DNA of 10,110 bases, from assembly GCA_021157985.1 (NCBI GenBank), contig JAGGVM010000038.1, forward strand, positions 1 through 10,110. The letters are read 5' to 3'. Under the pieces are notes generated by a model. It was not told where the DNA came from and searched no databases. It saw only the letters and a program-made list of their open reading frames with translations. Position numbers and translations under genes: made by a program. How positions within the stretch are numbered: position 1 is the stretch's first letter; each line of letters opens with the position of its first letter. The stretch comes from Nitrososphaerota archaeon (GTDB lineage: Archaea > Thermoproteota > Nitrososphaeria_A > Caldarchaeales > Wolframiiraptoraceae). Positions 1 to 6,532 of the stretch are shown piece after piece.

Positions 1-48
1 ATCAGGTATAGGGTCATCGTGAGAGAAGCGTGTTTCCCGGATTTTTAG
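1..48 (+). CDS. possible C-terminal tail of a rightward gene (partial)
   Basis: Frame 1 on the plus strand is open from the window edge to a TAG at 46-48 and would encode a 15-residue tail, IRYRVIVREACFPDF. The other two plus frames stop within the first 22 bases. Its stop would overlap the stop of the DUF99 gene, matching the tail-to-tail packing seen elsewhere in this window. The piece is too short to name a family, and an open frame of this length can occur by chance. Confidence 0.25.
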   Translation: MRYRVIVREACFPDF

Positions 49-629
49 CTATCGTTTAGGTTTTGGTTTGATGCGAGAAGGGAGTGGGCTAGTAGTTTCG
101 CTATTCTTAGGGGTTCGGGTATCTTGCCGAAGAGCGTGTACCGGTTGATGAGCCGCGCCGCGTCCTCTACGTCGACGCCGATAGCCCTTATGTAAAGCTT
201 GAAACCGTTTTTGTTCACGATCTCGGATCTAGGCCCGTTCTTCTCGTAGATCTCGACTCGTTTCTCCCAGTCATCTGGGAAATATTTGAGGAAGAAGTTG
301 CGGATTCCCTTGGTCGGGTTATAGCTTAAAGCGATCACGGGTAAGCCCGTTTCTTCGCTCAGCTTGCGGAGATCTACCACGTTGAACCAGCTTATTATGG
401 AGCCATTGAGCATTATCGCCATTACATCGCTTCTCTCGAGTCTCCGATACATCTCTAGTATCGCTTCCGTGGCGTCGAGCCCTCCGACCGTGCAGCCTCC
501 GACCACGAACCCGTCTATTATCAGGTCGGCGCGCATCACCACTCCTGCGAGAACGGCTTTTCCGCCCACGCCCTTCCTGAAGCTCTCGGCTACTCCGAGA
601 ACTCTTACACCTTTCTTTTCCAGGGTCAA
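45..629 (-). CDS. DUF99 (UPF0215) family protein
   Basis: This 194-residue protein matches the archaeal DUF99 family from end to end. Visible hallmarks are the opening VRVLGVAESF (8-17), LAGVVMR (27-33), the TVGGLDATE block (47-55), ISWFNVVD (79-86), TGLPVIALSYNP (94-105) and the closing GKIPEPLRIAKLLAHSL (168-184). The function is not established. The fold is considered related to endonuclease V, so a nucleic-acid role is possible but unproven. It belongs to the subgroup with AES where other members carry an acidic DDG near residue 14. The start is a TTG at 629 with no clear Shine-Dalgarno site; a weak TATA-like GCATATTAA lies just upstream (about 641-650). It follows the HMG-CoA reductase gene by 48 bases on the same strand and could be co-transcribed with it. 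Family call is firm, function unknown. Confidence 0.88.
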   Translation of the reverse strand: MTLEKKGVRVLGVAESFRKGVGGKAVLAGVVMRADLIIDGFVVGGCTVGGLDATEAILEMYRRLERSDVMAIMLNGSIISWFNVVDLRKLSEETGLPVIALSYNPTKGIRNFFLKYFPDDWEKRVEIYEKNGPRSEIVNKNGFKLYIRAIGVDVEDAARLINRYTLFGKIPEPLRIAKLLAHSLLASNQNLNDS

Positions 630-677
630 TTTTCCCGGGTTAATATGCTTGTAGGAACATTATCTCTCTTGCGGCGG

Positions 678-1958
678 TTATTTCCTCGATTTTTCGCCTC
701 GGATCCGCTCTAGGATCTCCTTCGCGCAGTCCACTCTTACGCATCCCTCCTGCACCATCTTCTCCGCGACCTCGTCTATCTCGTCTCCAACCGCGCCGGC
801 CATCACGGCTATGTTCTTCGCGTGGAGGGACATGTGCCCCGCCTGTATTCCTTCGGCTGCGAGGGCTCTGAGGGCTGCGAGGTTCTGGATCAAGCCCACG
901 GCGCCTATTACTTCGGCGAGCTCCTGAGCCGATTTAACTCCCAAGATCTTAAGCGATATTCGGGCCAGGGGATTCGTCTTCGTCGCTCCGCCTACGATCC
1001 CGACCGCTAGGGGCATTTCAAGGCTTCCGACGAGATAACCTTTTTCGTCGAGCTCCCAGGTGCTTAGCGGCTTGTATTTCCCGGTTCTGGCGGCATACGC
1101 GTGCGCTCCCGCCTCCACCGCTCTCCAATCGTTTCCCGTCGCGATAACGACCGCGTCGACCCCGTTCATTATGCCTTTGTTGTGGGTTGCGGCTCGATAC
1201 GGGTCGGCGTCAGCGAAGGCCCATGCCTCGACTATTCCCTCGGCCACCTCCTTTCCCCCAACGGCTTCGGGCGGTATCCGGGTCCATGCGCGGACGAGCC
1301 TCTTGTCGGCGAGGTTCGAGATTATTCTGAGCCTGAATCTTCCACCGGCTATCGAGGCTATTCGAGGCGCGACCGCTTCTGCCATCGTGTTCACGGCGTT
1401 CGCCCCCATCGCGTCTTTCACGTCAACGATTAGATGCACTATTATCATTGGGCCTACCTTGCTTTCGATGACCCTCGCCTCCAGGTCTTTCGCGCCTCCT
1501 CCGAGCTTCACCAGTACGGGGTCTTTTTCGTTCGCTATCTCGAGGATCTCGTCCTTGTTTCTGAGGATCTCGAGCCTCGCGGCATAGGGGTCTTTCACTC
1601 CAAGTATTTGGATCTGGCCTATCATTAGGGAGCCCGTCGTCTGAGCAAATACCCCTCCACCTTCTCTCGCCATTTTAGCGGCGTTGGAGGCGGCGGCCAC
1701 GACCGAGGGCTCCTCGATCACCATGGGGATCAAGTAGTCTTTTCCGTTTATCAGGAAGTTGACCGCTATTCCTATTGGGAGCTGGAAGGCGCCGACAACG
1801 TTTTCGATCATCCTGTTCGCCGTAGCTTCGTCGAGCCCCCCGAACTTCTTCAAGGTCTCCACTTCCTCGGCCGTTAAGCCCGCGAACTCCGCGACTATTT
1901 TCAAGCGTTCCTCCGGTGAGAGCTTGTAGAAGCCCGGTATCCTGCTCGTTTTAGTCAA
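678..1958 (-). CDS. hmgA: class II hydroxymethylglutaryl-CoA reductase
   Basis: HMG-CoA reductase makes mevalonate, the committed precursor of the isoprenoid chains of archaeal membrane lipids. The 426-residue protein is soluble, with no membrane segment, and collinear with the class II enzyme of Pseudomonas mevalonii as I recall it. The catalytic set is complete: E83 in EEPSVVAAAS, K261 in THNKGIMNG, D277 in GNDWRA and H375 in GHMSLHA. The DAMGANAVNTMAEAVAP block (182-198) also matches. D146, which in P. mevalonii favours NAD(H) over NADP(H), is retained, so NADH use is inferred. The TTG at 1958 aligns with residue 1 of the bacterial protein, which supports this start; a GGAGGT lies about 12 nt upstream. 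Most archaea use class I enzymes, while class II forms in Archaeoglobales and Thermoplasmatales are usually explained by transfer from bacteria. It lies between acetyl-CoA synthetase and DUF99 on the same strand. Confidence 0.96.
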   Translation of the reverse strand: MTKTSRIPGFYKLSPEERLKIVAEFAGLTAEEVETLKKFGGLDEATANRMIENVVGAFQLPIGIAVNFLINGKDYLIPMVIEEPSVVAAASNAAKMAREGGGVFAQTTGSLMIGQIQILGVKDPYAARLEILRNKDEILEIANEKDPVLVKLGGGAKDLEARVIESKVGPMIIVHLIVDVKDAMGANAVNTMAEAVAPRIASIAGGRFRLRIISNLADKRLVRAWTRIPPEAVGGKEVAEGIVEAWAFADADPYRAATHNKGIMNGVDAVVIATGNDWRAVEAGAHAYAARTGKYKPLSTWELDEKGYLVGSLEMPLAVGIVGGATKTNPLARISLKILGVKSAQELAEVIGAVGLIQNLAALRALAAEGIQAGHMSLHAKNIAVMAGAVGDEIDEVAEKMVQEGCVRVDCAKEILERIRGEKSRK

Positions 1959-1969
1959 GACTCTACCTA

Positions 1970-2000
1970 ACCTCCGGATCGAGTTGAGAATTCATAATAG
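1970..2000 (-). promoter_or_regulatory. HMG-CoA reductase promoter and SD-like site
   Basis: On the minus strand CTATTATGAA (1991-2000) resembles an archaeal TATA box, and GGAGGT (1970-1975) resembles a Shine-Dalgarno site. The box would place the transcript start near 1970, leaving a leader of only about 12 nt, so the two signals do not fit together perfectly: either the true start is further upstream or the GGAGGT is incidental. The T-rich terminator just before it suggests the gene has its own promoter. Confidence 0.4.
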
Positions 2001-2002
2001 AA

Positions 2003-2070
2003 AACTGTTTCGAGATCTGAAAGAAAGTAAAGAGAAAAGTGAAGAAATTGAAAGAAAACCTAGAAAAATT
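2003..2070 (-). terminator. pyrimidine-rich multi-T terminator after acetyl-CoA synthetase
   Basis: Immediately after the TAA of the synthetase gene, the minus strand runs for nearly 70 bases as T- and C-rich sequence, with T runs of 3 to 5 bases (for example AATTTTTCTAGG, then TTTTC and TTTCTTTC repeats). No hairpin is evident. Repeated oligo-T without a stem is the usual intrinsic terminator form in archaea, so this probably ends the synthetase transcript before the HMG-CoA reductase promoter. Confidence 0.65.
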
Positions 2071-4059
2071 TTAGCTCTTGCCTTCGCCCATCGATTTCCT
2101 GAGGGATTCAACCGCTCTCTTCGCTTCCTCGATCGAGGAAGCGTCCTCGAGGGTCGTGATGTCTCCGAGCTGCTTTCCGCTGACTATCGCCTTCAACAGC
2201 CTCCGCATGATCTTACCGCTCCTAGTCTTAGGCAGTGATGATACGAAGAATATCGCCTCCGGCGTCGCAACGGGACCTATGACCTTCCTGATCCAGGTCC
2301 GCAGCTCCTTTCTCAGCTCCTCGCTCGGGCTGTAACCCGACTTCAATATTATGAAGGCAACGATCGTCTCTCCCTTAACCGGATCCGGTTTCCCGATCAC
2401 CGCGGCCTCCGCGACCGCTGGATGGCTTACGAAAGCGCTTTCAACCTCCGCTGTTCCGATCCTGTGGCCCGCTACCTTGATGACGTCGTCCGCTCTTCCC
2501 ATGAGCCAGAGGTATCCTTCCTCATCCTTCATCGCGTAGTCTCCGGTGTAGTAGACCGCTGGAGGCTGGATCGGGAACTTCAGCTTAGAGTTGGGCTGGA
2601 ACTTCGACCAGTAAACCTCCTTGTATCTCTCCGGATCCCTCCACAGGGTCATTAACATGCCGGGCCACGGGGCCAAGACCACCAAGTAACCTCTCTCATA
2701 GGGCTTCACAGGCTCTCCATCCTCGTTAACCACGTCAACGGCTATTCCGGGTAGCGGGAAGGTCGCGGATCCAGGCTTAAGCGGGACCAAGTCTATTCCT
2801 GCCGCCGGGGAGATCATGAAGCCTCCGGTCTCGGTCTGCCACCAAGTGTCGATTATTGGGCATCTATCGTTTCCTATTATCTCGTAGTACCATTTCCAGG
2901 CCTCCGGGTTTATGGGTTCGCCGACGGTTCCGAGAATTCTCAGGGTGCTGAGGTCGTGCTTCTTCGCCCATTGTTCGCCGAACTTCATGTGCATCCTAAT
3001 CGCCGTGGGCGCGGTGTAGAGAGCTGTTACACCGTATTTCTCGACTATCTCCCACCACCGGTCGGGAGCTGGGTAGTCGGGAGCACCATCGTACATTATC
3101 TGGGTTACTCCGTGTAGCAAGGGTCCGTAGACTATGTAGCTGTGGCCGGTGATCCAGCCTATGTCCGCCGTGCACCACCAGATGTCGTCGGGCTTAAGGT
3201 CGAAGGCCCATTTCAGGGTTGCCCAGACCCAGACCAAGTAGCCGCCTGTGCTGTGGACTACTCCCTTCGGCTTACCGGTGGTTCCGCTCGTGTAGAGTAT
3301 GAAGAGCGGGTCGGTTGCCTCCATGGGCTCGGGCGGGCAGTAGGGTTCGGCGTCCTTCATCAGGTCGTCCCACCAGTAGTCTCTTCCCTCTGTCATCGGA
3401 GTGTCTTCTAAGCCGACCCTCTTGACAACTATCACTTTTTCAACCGATTTCGTGAGCTTCAGGGCCTCGTCCGCGTTCTTCTTCAAGGGAATAACCTTGC
3501 CTCTCCGATATAGGCCGTCGGCGGTGATCAAGATCTTGGCCTCCGCGTCGTTTATCCTGTTTGCGAGAGCTTCTGCGCTGAAGCCGGAGAAGACGACGCT
3601 GTGGAGAGCGCCTATCCTGGCCGCTGCGAGCATGGCTATCGGCAGCTCGGGGATCATGGGTAGGTAGATCGAGATCCTGTCGCCTTTCTTCACGCCGAGC
3701 TTCTTCAGGACGTTGGCGAACTTGTTCACCTCTTTCCAGAGCTGGTAGTAGGTTAGGGTCCGGGTCTTGCCCTCCTCGCCTTCCCAGAAGTACGCTACCT
3801 TGTTCTTTAGCCCCTTCTTTATGTTCGCGTCAAGCGCGTTGTAGCTCGCGTTCAGCACTCCTCCAACGAACCACCTAGCGAATGGAGGATCCCACTCAAG
3901 CACCTTATCCCATTTCTTGAACCATACGAGGTTCTCGGCGATCTCGGACCAGAAGTTCTCGAGATCTTCGAACGCCCTCCTCGACATCTCCTTCAACTTA
4001 TGTCCATAATATTTCTGCTGACCAATTTCCGCAGCTGCGGAAGAACTCTCTTCAGCCAT
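2071..4059 (-). CDS. acsA: acetyl-CoA synthetase (AMP-forming)
   Basis: This enzyme activates acetate with ATP to acetyl-AMP and then acetyl-CoA in the cytoplasm. The 662-residue length is normal for the family. In order: the N-terminal segment with [21 protein letters not shown] (36-56); the phosphate-binding loop [11 protein letters not shown] (256-266); [10 protein letters not shown] (404-413), in which W407 corresponds to the tryptophan that limits the pocket to short acyl chains; [22 protein letters not shown] (504-525) with D507 and the hinge region; KVAGHR (528-533); and PKTRSGK (610-616), whose K616 is the catalytic lysine that is acetylated in bacterial homologues. Propionate may also be used. 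The ATG at 4059 has a good Shine-Dalgarno match, AGGTAGGTG, 7 nt upstream. The gene is divergent from the PAC2 gene and ends in a T-rich terminator. Confidence 0.97.
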   Translation of the reverse strand: MAEESSSAAAEIGQQKYYGHKLKEMSRRAFEDLENFWSEIAENLVWFKKWDKVLEWDPPFARWFVGGVLNASYNALDANIKKGLKNKVAYFWEGEEGKTRTLTYYQLWKEVNKFANVLKKLGVKKGDRISIYLPMIPELPIAMLAAARIGALHSVVFSGFSAEALANRINDAEAKILITADGLYRRGKVIPLKKNADEALKLTKSVEKVIVVKRVGLEDTPMTEGRDYWWDDLMKDAEPYCPPEPMEATDPLFILYTSGTTGKPKGVVHSTGGYLVWVWATLKWAFDLKPDDIWWCTADIGWITGHSYIVYGPLLHGVTQIMYDGAPDYPAPDRWWEIVEKYGVTALYTAPTAIRMHMKFGEQWAKKHDLSTLRILGTVGEPINPEAWKWYYEIIGNDRCPIIDTWWQTETGGFMISPAAGIDLVPLKPGSATFPLPGIAVDVVNEDGEPVKPYERGYLVVLAPWPGMLMTLWRDPERYKEVYWSKFQPNSKLKFPIQPPAVYYTGDYAMKDEEGYLWLMGRADDVIKVAGHRIGTAEVESAFVSHPAVAEAAVIGKPDPVKGETIVAFIILKSGYSPSEELRKELRTWIRKVIGPVATPEAIFFVSSLPKTRSGKIMRRLLKAIVSGKQLGDITTLEDASSIEEAKRAVESLRKSMGEGKS

Positions 4060-4110
4060 ATGCGAGCACCTACCTTCGTAATGCGAGCTATCCGAGCTTC
4101 TAAAAAGGAT
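4060..4110 (-). promoter_or_regulatory. acetyl-CoA synthetase promoter and ribosome binding site
   Basis: On the minus strand AGGTAGGTG (4067-4075) lies 7 nt before the ATG and is the best Shine-Dalgarno site in the window. CCTTTTTAGA (4099-4108) is a plausible, imperfect TATA element, placing the transcript start near 4078 with a leader of about 20 nt. This gene therefore seems to be leadered, unlike several of its neighbours. Confidence 0.45.
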
Positions 4111-4121
4111 TACTTGGCGTC

Positions 4122-4136
4122 GCTTTTCGGAAAAGC
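4122..4136. repeat. perfect 7-bp inverted repeat in the divergent promoter region
   Basis: GCTTTTC-G-GAAAAGC is a perfect inverted repeat with a single central base, followed directly by an overlapping palindrome GCTTAAGC (4135-4142). It lies between the two divergent promoters, upstream of the likely TATA elements of both acetyl-CoA synthetase and PAC2. It is a candidate binding site for a dimeric regulator; a chance palindrome is also possible. Confidence 0.4.
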
Positions 4137-4172
4137 TTAAGCGCGGCTAACCCCTCTGAAAAAAGGCCAGAG

Positions 4173-4180
4173 TTTATCTA
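4173..4180 (+). promoter_or_regulatory. TATA element of the PAC2-Hsp20 operon
   Basis: TTTATCTA centred near 4176 lies 28 nt before the ATG at 4204, the spacing expected for a transcript beginning at or next to the start codon. A weak GAGG (4190-4193) is the only Shine-Dalgarno-like sequence, so a leaderless mRNA is likely. Confidence 0.5.
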
Positions 4181-4203
4181 CAAGGGTTGAGGATAATTCT
4201 TTG

Positions 4204-4971
4204 ATGGAAAGCCAGGAATATTACCGCGAGGTCGAGATAGTCGAGGTTAAGCCAATTGACGAAAAGGGATTCGTCTTTATCGAGGGGTTCCCGGACATAG
4301 GCTTGGTAGGGACGATCGCGGCCTCCTATCTGGTCGATAAGCTGAAGCTCGAGGAGGTGGGGTACATAGACGCGGACACTCTCCCGCCGATAATCGCCGT
4401 GCGAGGTGAGAAAATACAGGAGCTCATAAGAATCTATAGTGGAAGGAGGCTGGTGGTCGTGACATCAGACATACCCTTACCCGCTTCGATGATCAAGCCT
4501 CTTGGATACAGGCTAATGGAGTGGGCTAAGTCGAAGGATCCCGAGCTCTTCCTGTGCCTCTCGGGCCTACCGGAGCCCAATAGATTGAATATTGATAAGC
4601 CCGGGATCTTCGTCTTGGGAAGCAGCCCCGAGCTCACCGAGAAGCTCGTTCAGGCCGACGGGGTATCCAAGTTCAGGGACGGCTTCATAGCGGGGATAAA
4701 GGGCGTGTTGCTTAAGGAGGGGATGAGGATGAACGTGAACACCGCGATAATCCTCGCTCAATCACATTACAATTATCCTGATCCAGGCGCGGCCGCCGAG
4801 GTCCTCCGCTACCTCTCGAAGCTCCTCGAAATCGAGATAGACGTGGCCCCGCTTCTCGAGAGCGCTGAAGAGCTTAAGCTCAAGCTGAGAGATCTTATGA
4901 GGAGGACCGATCAGATGATGCAGGGAATCCAGAAGTCTAAGGAGCTCGAGCTCCCTCCGGTTTACCTGTGA
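4204..4971 (+). CDS. PAC2 family proteasome assembly chaperone homologue (PbaA/PbaB-like)
   Basis: This 255-residue protein belongs to the PAC2 superfamily, whose archaeal members PbaA and PbaB assist or activate the 20S proteasome. Visible hallmarks are FVFIEGFPDIGLVGTIAASYL (23-43), LPPIIAVRGE (60-69), VVTSDIPLP (85-93), LSGLPEP (119-125), GFIAGIKGVLL (160-170) and an aspartate/proline-rich YNYPDPGAAAEVLRYL (189-204). The last 40 residues look helical and charged, then end in PPVYL. The final V-Y-L fits the hydrophobic-Tyr-any (HbYX) tail that proteasome activators insert between alpha subunits. ATG at 4204 is preferred to the adjacent TTG at 4201 because it is the stronger codon and fits the TATA spacing. 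It is followed 10 nt later by the Hsp20 gene. PbaA versus PbaB assignment is uncertain. Confidence 0.9.
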   Translation: MESQEYYREVEIVEVKPIDEKGFVFIEGFPDIGLVGTIAASYLVDKLKLEEVGYIDADTLPPIIAVRGEKIQELIRIYSGRRLVVVTSDIPLPASMIKPLGYRLMEWAKSKDPELFLCLSGLPEPNRLNIDKPGIFVLGSSPELTEKLVQADGVSKFRDGFIAGIKGVLLKEGMRMNVNTAIILAQSHYNYPDPGAAAEVLRYLSKLLEIEIDVAPLLESAEELKLKLRDLMRRTDQMMQGIQKSKELELPPVYL

Positions 4972-4981
4972 GGTGAGGATC

Positions 4982-5395
4982 ATGGAGCGGAGGAAGCCTC
5001 TTTGGAGGGTTATTCTCGACGAGTTGAGGAGAATGGAGGCGGAGATGAACAGGGTGGAGGAGGAGTTCTTCAGGATGGTTAAGGAGGCCGAGGGGATGAG
5101 GAAGCAGATAACTCCTCTCTATAACCTCTACGAGTCAGGGGATGAGGTCATCCTCACGGCCGACCTACCCGGGACGAGCAAGGAGGAGATAGACCTCAGG
5201 GTCGGGGAAGACTACTTCAGGGTCGAGGCTCCCTGCAAGTCGCCTGTCAGAAAGGTCGAGGAAGGAAAATATGTTCTCCACGTTAGGCTACCCTTCAAGA
5301 TCGATCCACAATCGGTTAGAGCCCGATATAAGGAGGGAGTGCTGGAGGTAGTGGCGAAAAAGAAGATAACGGGGTTCAGGGTCAAGGTCGAGTAG
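4982..5395 (+). CDS. small heat-shock protein, Hsp20/alpha-crystallin family
   Basis: Small heat-shock proteins hold unfolding proteins in soluble complexes without ATP. The 137-residue product has a helical, probably coiled-coil N-terminus (about 9-42, rich in Glu, Met and Arg) and an alpha-crystallin domain from about 45 to 128, with LYESGDEVILTADLPG (49-64), KEEIDLRVGEDYFRVEA (67-83), YVLHVRLPFKID (97-108) and the diagnostic GVL (119-121) in YKEGVLEVVAKK. The C-terminal V-K-V (134-136) may serve as the IXI-like oligomer contact. The ATG at 4982 is chosen over an in-frame GTG at 4973 because GAGGTGAG (about 4970-4977) then serves as its Shine-Dalgarno site, overlapping the PAC2 stop; the two genes are evidently one operon. 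Its end overlaps the deacetylase gene by 14 bases. Confidence 0.92.
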   Translation: MERRKPLWRVILDELRRMEAEMNRVEEEFFRMVKEAEGMRKQITPLYNLYESGDEVILTADLPGTSKEEIDLRVGEDYFRVEAPCKSPVRKVEEGKYVLHVRLPFKIDPQSVRARYKEGVLEVVAKKKITGFRVKVE

Positions 5396-6362
5396 AGAAG
5401 GCCTTGATGACCGAAGTCCACGCCTTCGCTATGTTCTCGGGGTCGTATCCTCCTCCCCCGACAGCGACGATTCTTCCCTCACATTTTTCGTGGGCCAGCT
5501 CGTGAAGCCTCGAGGCGACGAACTTGTGAACCTTCTCCGTGTAGTTTAACCCTGTCAGCGGATCTCCCGCCAATCCATCTGCGCCCGCTTGGAGCAGTAT
5601 GAAATCTGGGTTAGACTGCGCGAGAAATTCCTCGGCCATGCTGTCCCATGCCTCCTTGAACTCCCTCGTCCCGGCGCCTGGTAGGAAGCTTATGTTCAGC
5701 TTCGTTCCAAAGGCTTCTCCTCCTCCCCTCTCGTGCTCGAACCCTGTCCCGGGGTAAAGCGTTCTTCCGCTCTGATGGAAGTCGAGTATTCGGACGCGTT
5801 TATCGAAGTAGAAGCTATAGAAGACTCCGTCCCCGTGGTGAGCGTCGATATCCACGTAGAGCACTTCCCTCAACCCTGCCTTCTCCAATAGGTATTTTAT
5901 GGCCACGGCGACGTCGTTGAAGATGCAGAAGCCTCCAGCCGAGTCCTTCCTCGCGTGGTGGAGCCCTCCCACGGGATTGAAGCCATGATCTATCTCTCCT
6001 TCGAGGACCGCTTTGACGAGCTCAAGGGTCGAGCCGACGACGTAGAGCGATGCCTCATAGCATCCTTTGAAGGCGGGCGTGTCCCCGTAGTCCAGATACC
6101 CTACTCCATCTCTGCATTTTTTCTCGACGAAATCAACGTAGCTTTTCTCATGGAAGATGATTACGTCCTCGGGTGAGGCGAGCTTGGGCTCGTATATTCT
6201 TAAGCTCTCACCCAGCTCTTTTTTCAGCTCCTCGACCTTCTTGAAGAAGATGCTCACCCGCTCCTTTCTAAATGGATGGGGGTCTGGGAAGCTGTACTTG
6301 AGGAGCTCGTCTCCCTTAACGACGCCGATCCTGCATCTCGCGCTCAGCTCATACACCTCCAC
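5382..6362 (-). CDS. histone deacetylase family protein (AcuC-like lysine deacetylase)
   Basis: The protein (326 residues) is a zinc-dependent deacetylase of the arginase/HDAC fold, expected to remove acetyl groups from lysines or acetylated polyamines. The active site is complete: the H135-H136 pair in GGLHHARKDSAGGFCIFND, zinc ligands D173 and H175 in DIDAHHGDG and D267 in ADGLAGDPL, and Y306 in GGGGYDPENIA. This is the class I/AcuC pattern rather than the acetylpolyamine amidohydrolase one. The only in-frame start with enough N-terminus is GTG at 6362; a TATA-like CCAGATAAAA lies at about 6394-6403 and no clear Shine-Dalgarno site precedes it. Candidate substrates are chromatin proteins (histones or Alba) and acetyl-CoA synthetase, encoded about 1.3 kb away. 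It is convergent with Hsp20 and divergent from the Lrp gene. Confidence 0.95.
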   Translation of the reverse strand: MEVYELSARCRIGVVKGDELLKYSFPDPHPFRKERVSIFFKKVEELKKELGESLRIYEPKLASPEDVIIFHEKSYVDFVEKKCRDGVGYLDYGDTPAFKGCYEASLYVVGSTLELVKAVLEGEIDHGFNPVGGLHHARKDSAGGFCIFNDVAVAIKYLLEKAGLREVLYVDIDAHHGDGVFYSFYFDKRVRILDFHQSGRTLYPGTGFEHERGGGEAFGTKLNISFLPGAGTREFKEAWDSMAEEFLAQSNPDFILLQAGADGLAGDPLTGLNYTEKVHKFVASRLHELAHEKCEGRIVAVGGGGYDPENIAKAWTSVIKAFSTRP

Positions 6363-6494
6363 TGATCGAGCGATTTCGCTGGTTTTTCCCGGGTTTTATC
6401 TGGTTCATAGGTCGTATATTGGCATTACGGGACTTCTCCGAGTGGGTGAGGATTCTTCGAGTAAGCCTCTCAGATAGGTTGAGTTTTTAATATG

Positions 6495-6507
6495 TTATAA
6501 AAATATA
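6495..6507 (+). promoter_or_regulatory. TATA element of the Lrp/AsnC gene
   Basis: TTATAAAAATATA is a strong archaeal TATA element in an AT-rich patch. Its centre is about 30 nt before the ATG at 6533 and no Shine-Dalgarno site precedes the ATG, so a leaderless or nearly leaderless transcript is expected. Confidence 0.65.
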
Positions 6508-6527
6508 TCTGGCGAATGCTTAGATAT
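6505..6527. repeat. inverted repeat ATATCT/AGATAT between TATA box and Lrp start
   Basis: ATATCT (6505-6510) and AGATAT (6522-6527) form a 6-bp inverted repeat with an 11-base spacer, flanked by further A and T tracts. It spans the transcript start of the Lrp gene. Lrp/AsnC proteins often bind AT-flanked inverted repeats and repress their own promoters, so this is a candidate autoregulatory operator; AT-rich sequence makes chance matches likely. Confidence 0.35.
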
Positions 6528-6532
6528 TTTCG

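Larger units (their letters stand above)
6363..6532. promoter_or_regulatory. divergent promoter region between deacetylase and Lrp genes
   Basis: This is the longest gene-free stretch. For the leftward gene it holds a TATA-like site (6394-6403) and a short inverted repeat AGCGA-TT-TCGCT (6369-6380) just before the GTG. For the rightward gene it holds a strong AT-rich promoter (6485-6510). The middle has two similar 11-mers, TTCTCCGAGTG (6434) and TTCTTCGAGTA (6453), 19 bases apart. I see no convincing small RNA. Confidence 0.45.

Noticed and set aside
1060..1587. Plus-strand open frame of 175 residues opposite HMG-CoA reductase
   Set aside because: Its composition is rich in Ser, Ala, Thr and Pro with no recognisable motif, and it lies wholly inside a gene with a complete catalytic set on the other strand. 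It is a shadow frame.
1984..2238. Plus-strand small frame rich in Lys and Glu before the acetyl-CoA synthetase end
   Set aside because: Its Lys/Glu stretch is just the reverse complement of the T-rich terminator, and the rest overlaps the synthetase gene.
4973..4981. GTG at 4973 as Hsp20 start
   Set aside because: The GTG is part of the GAGGTGAG sequence that serves as Shine-Dalgarno site for the ATG at 4982.
6425..6485. Possible C/D box small RNA in the intergenic spacer
   Set aside because: The GTGAGGA sequence is a poor C box and no properly spaced D box follows.
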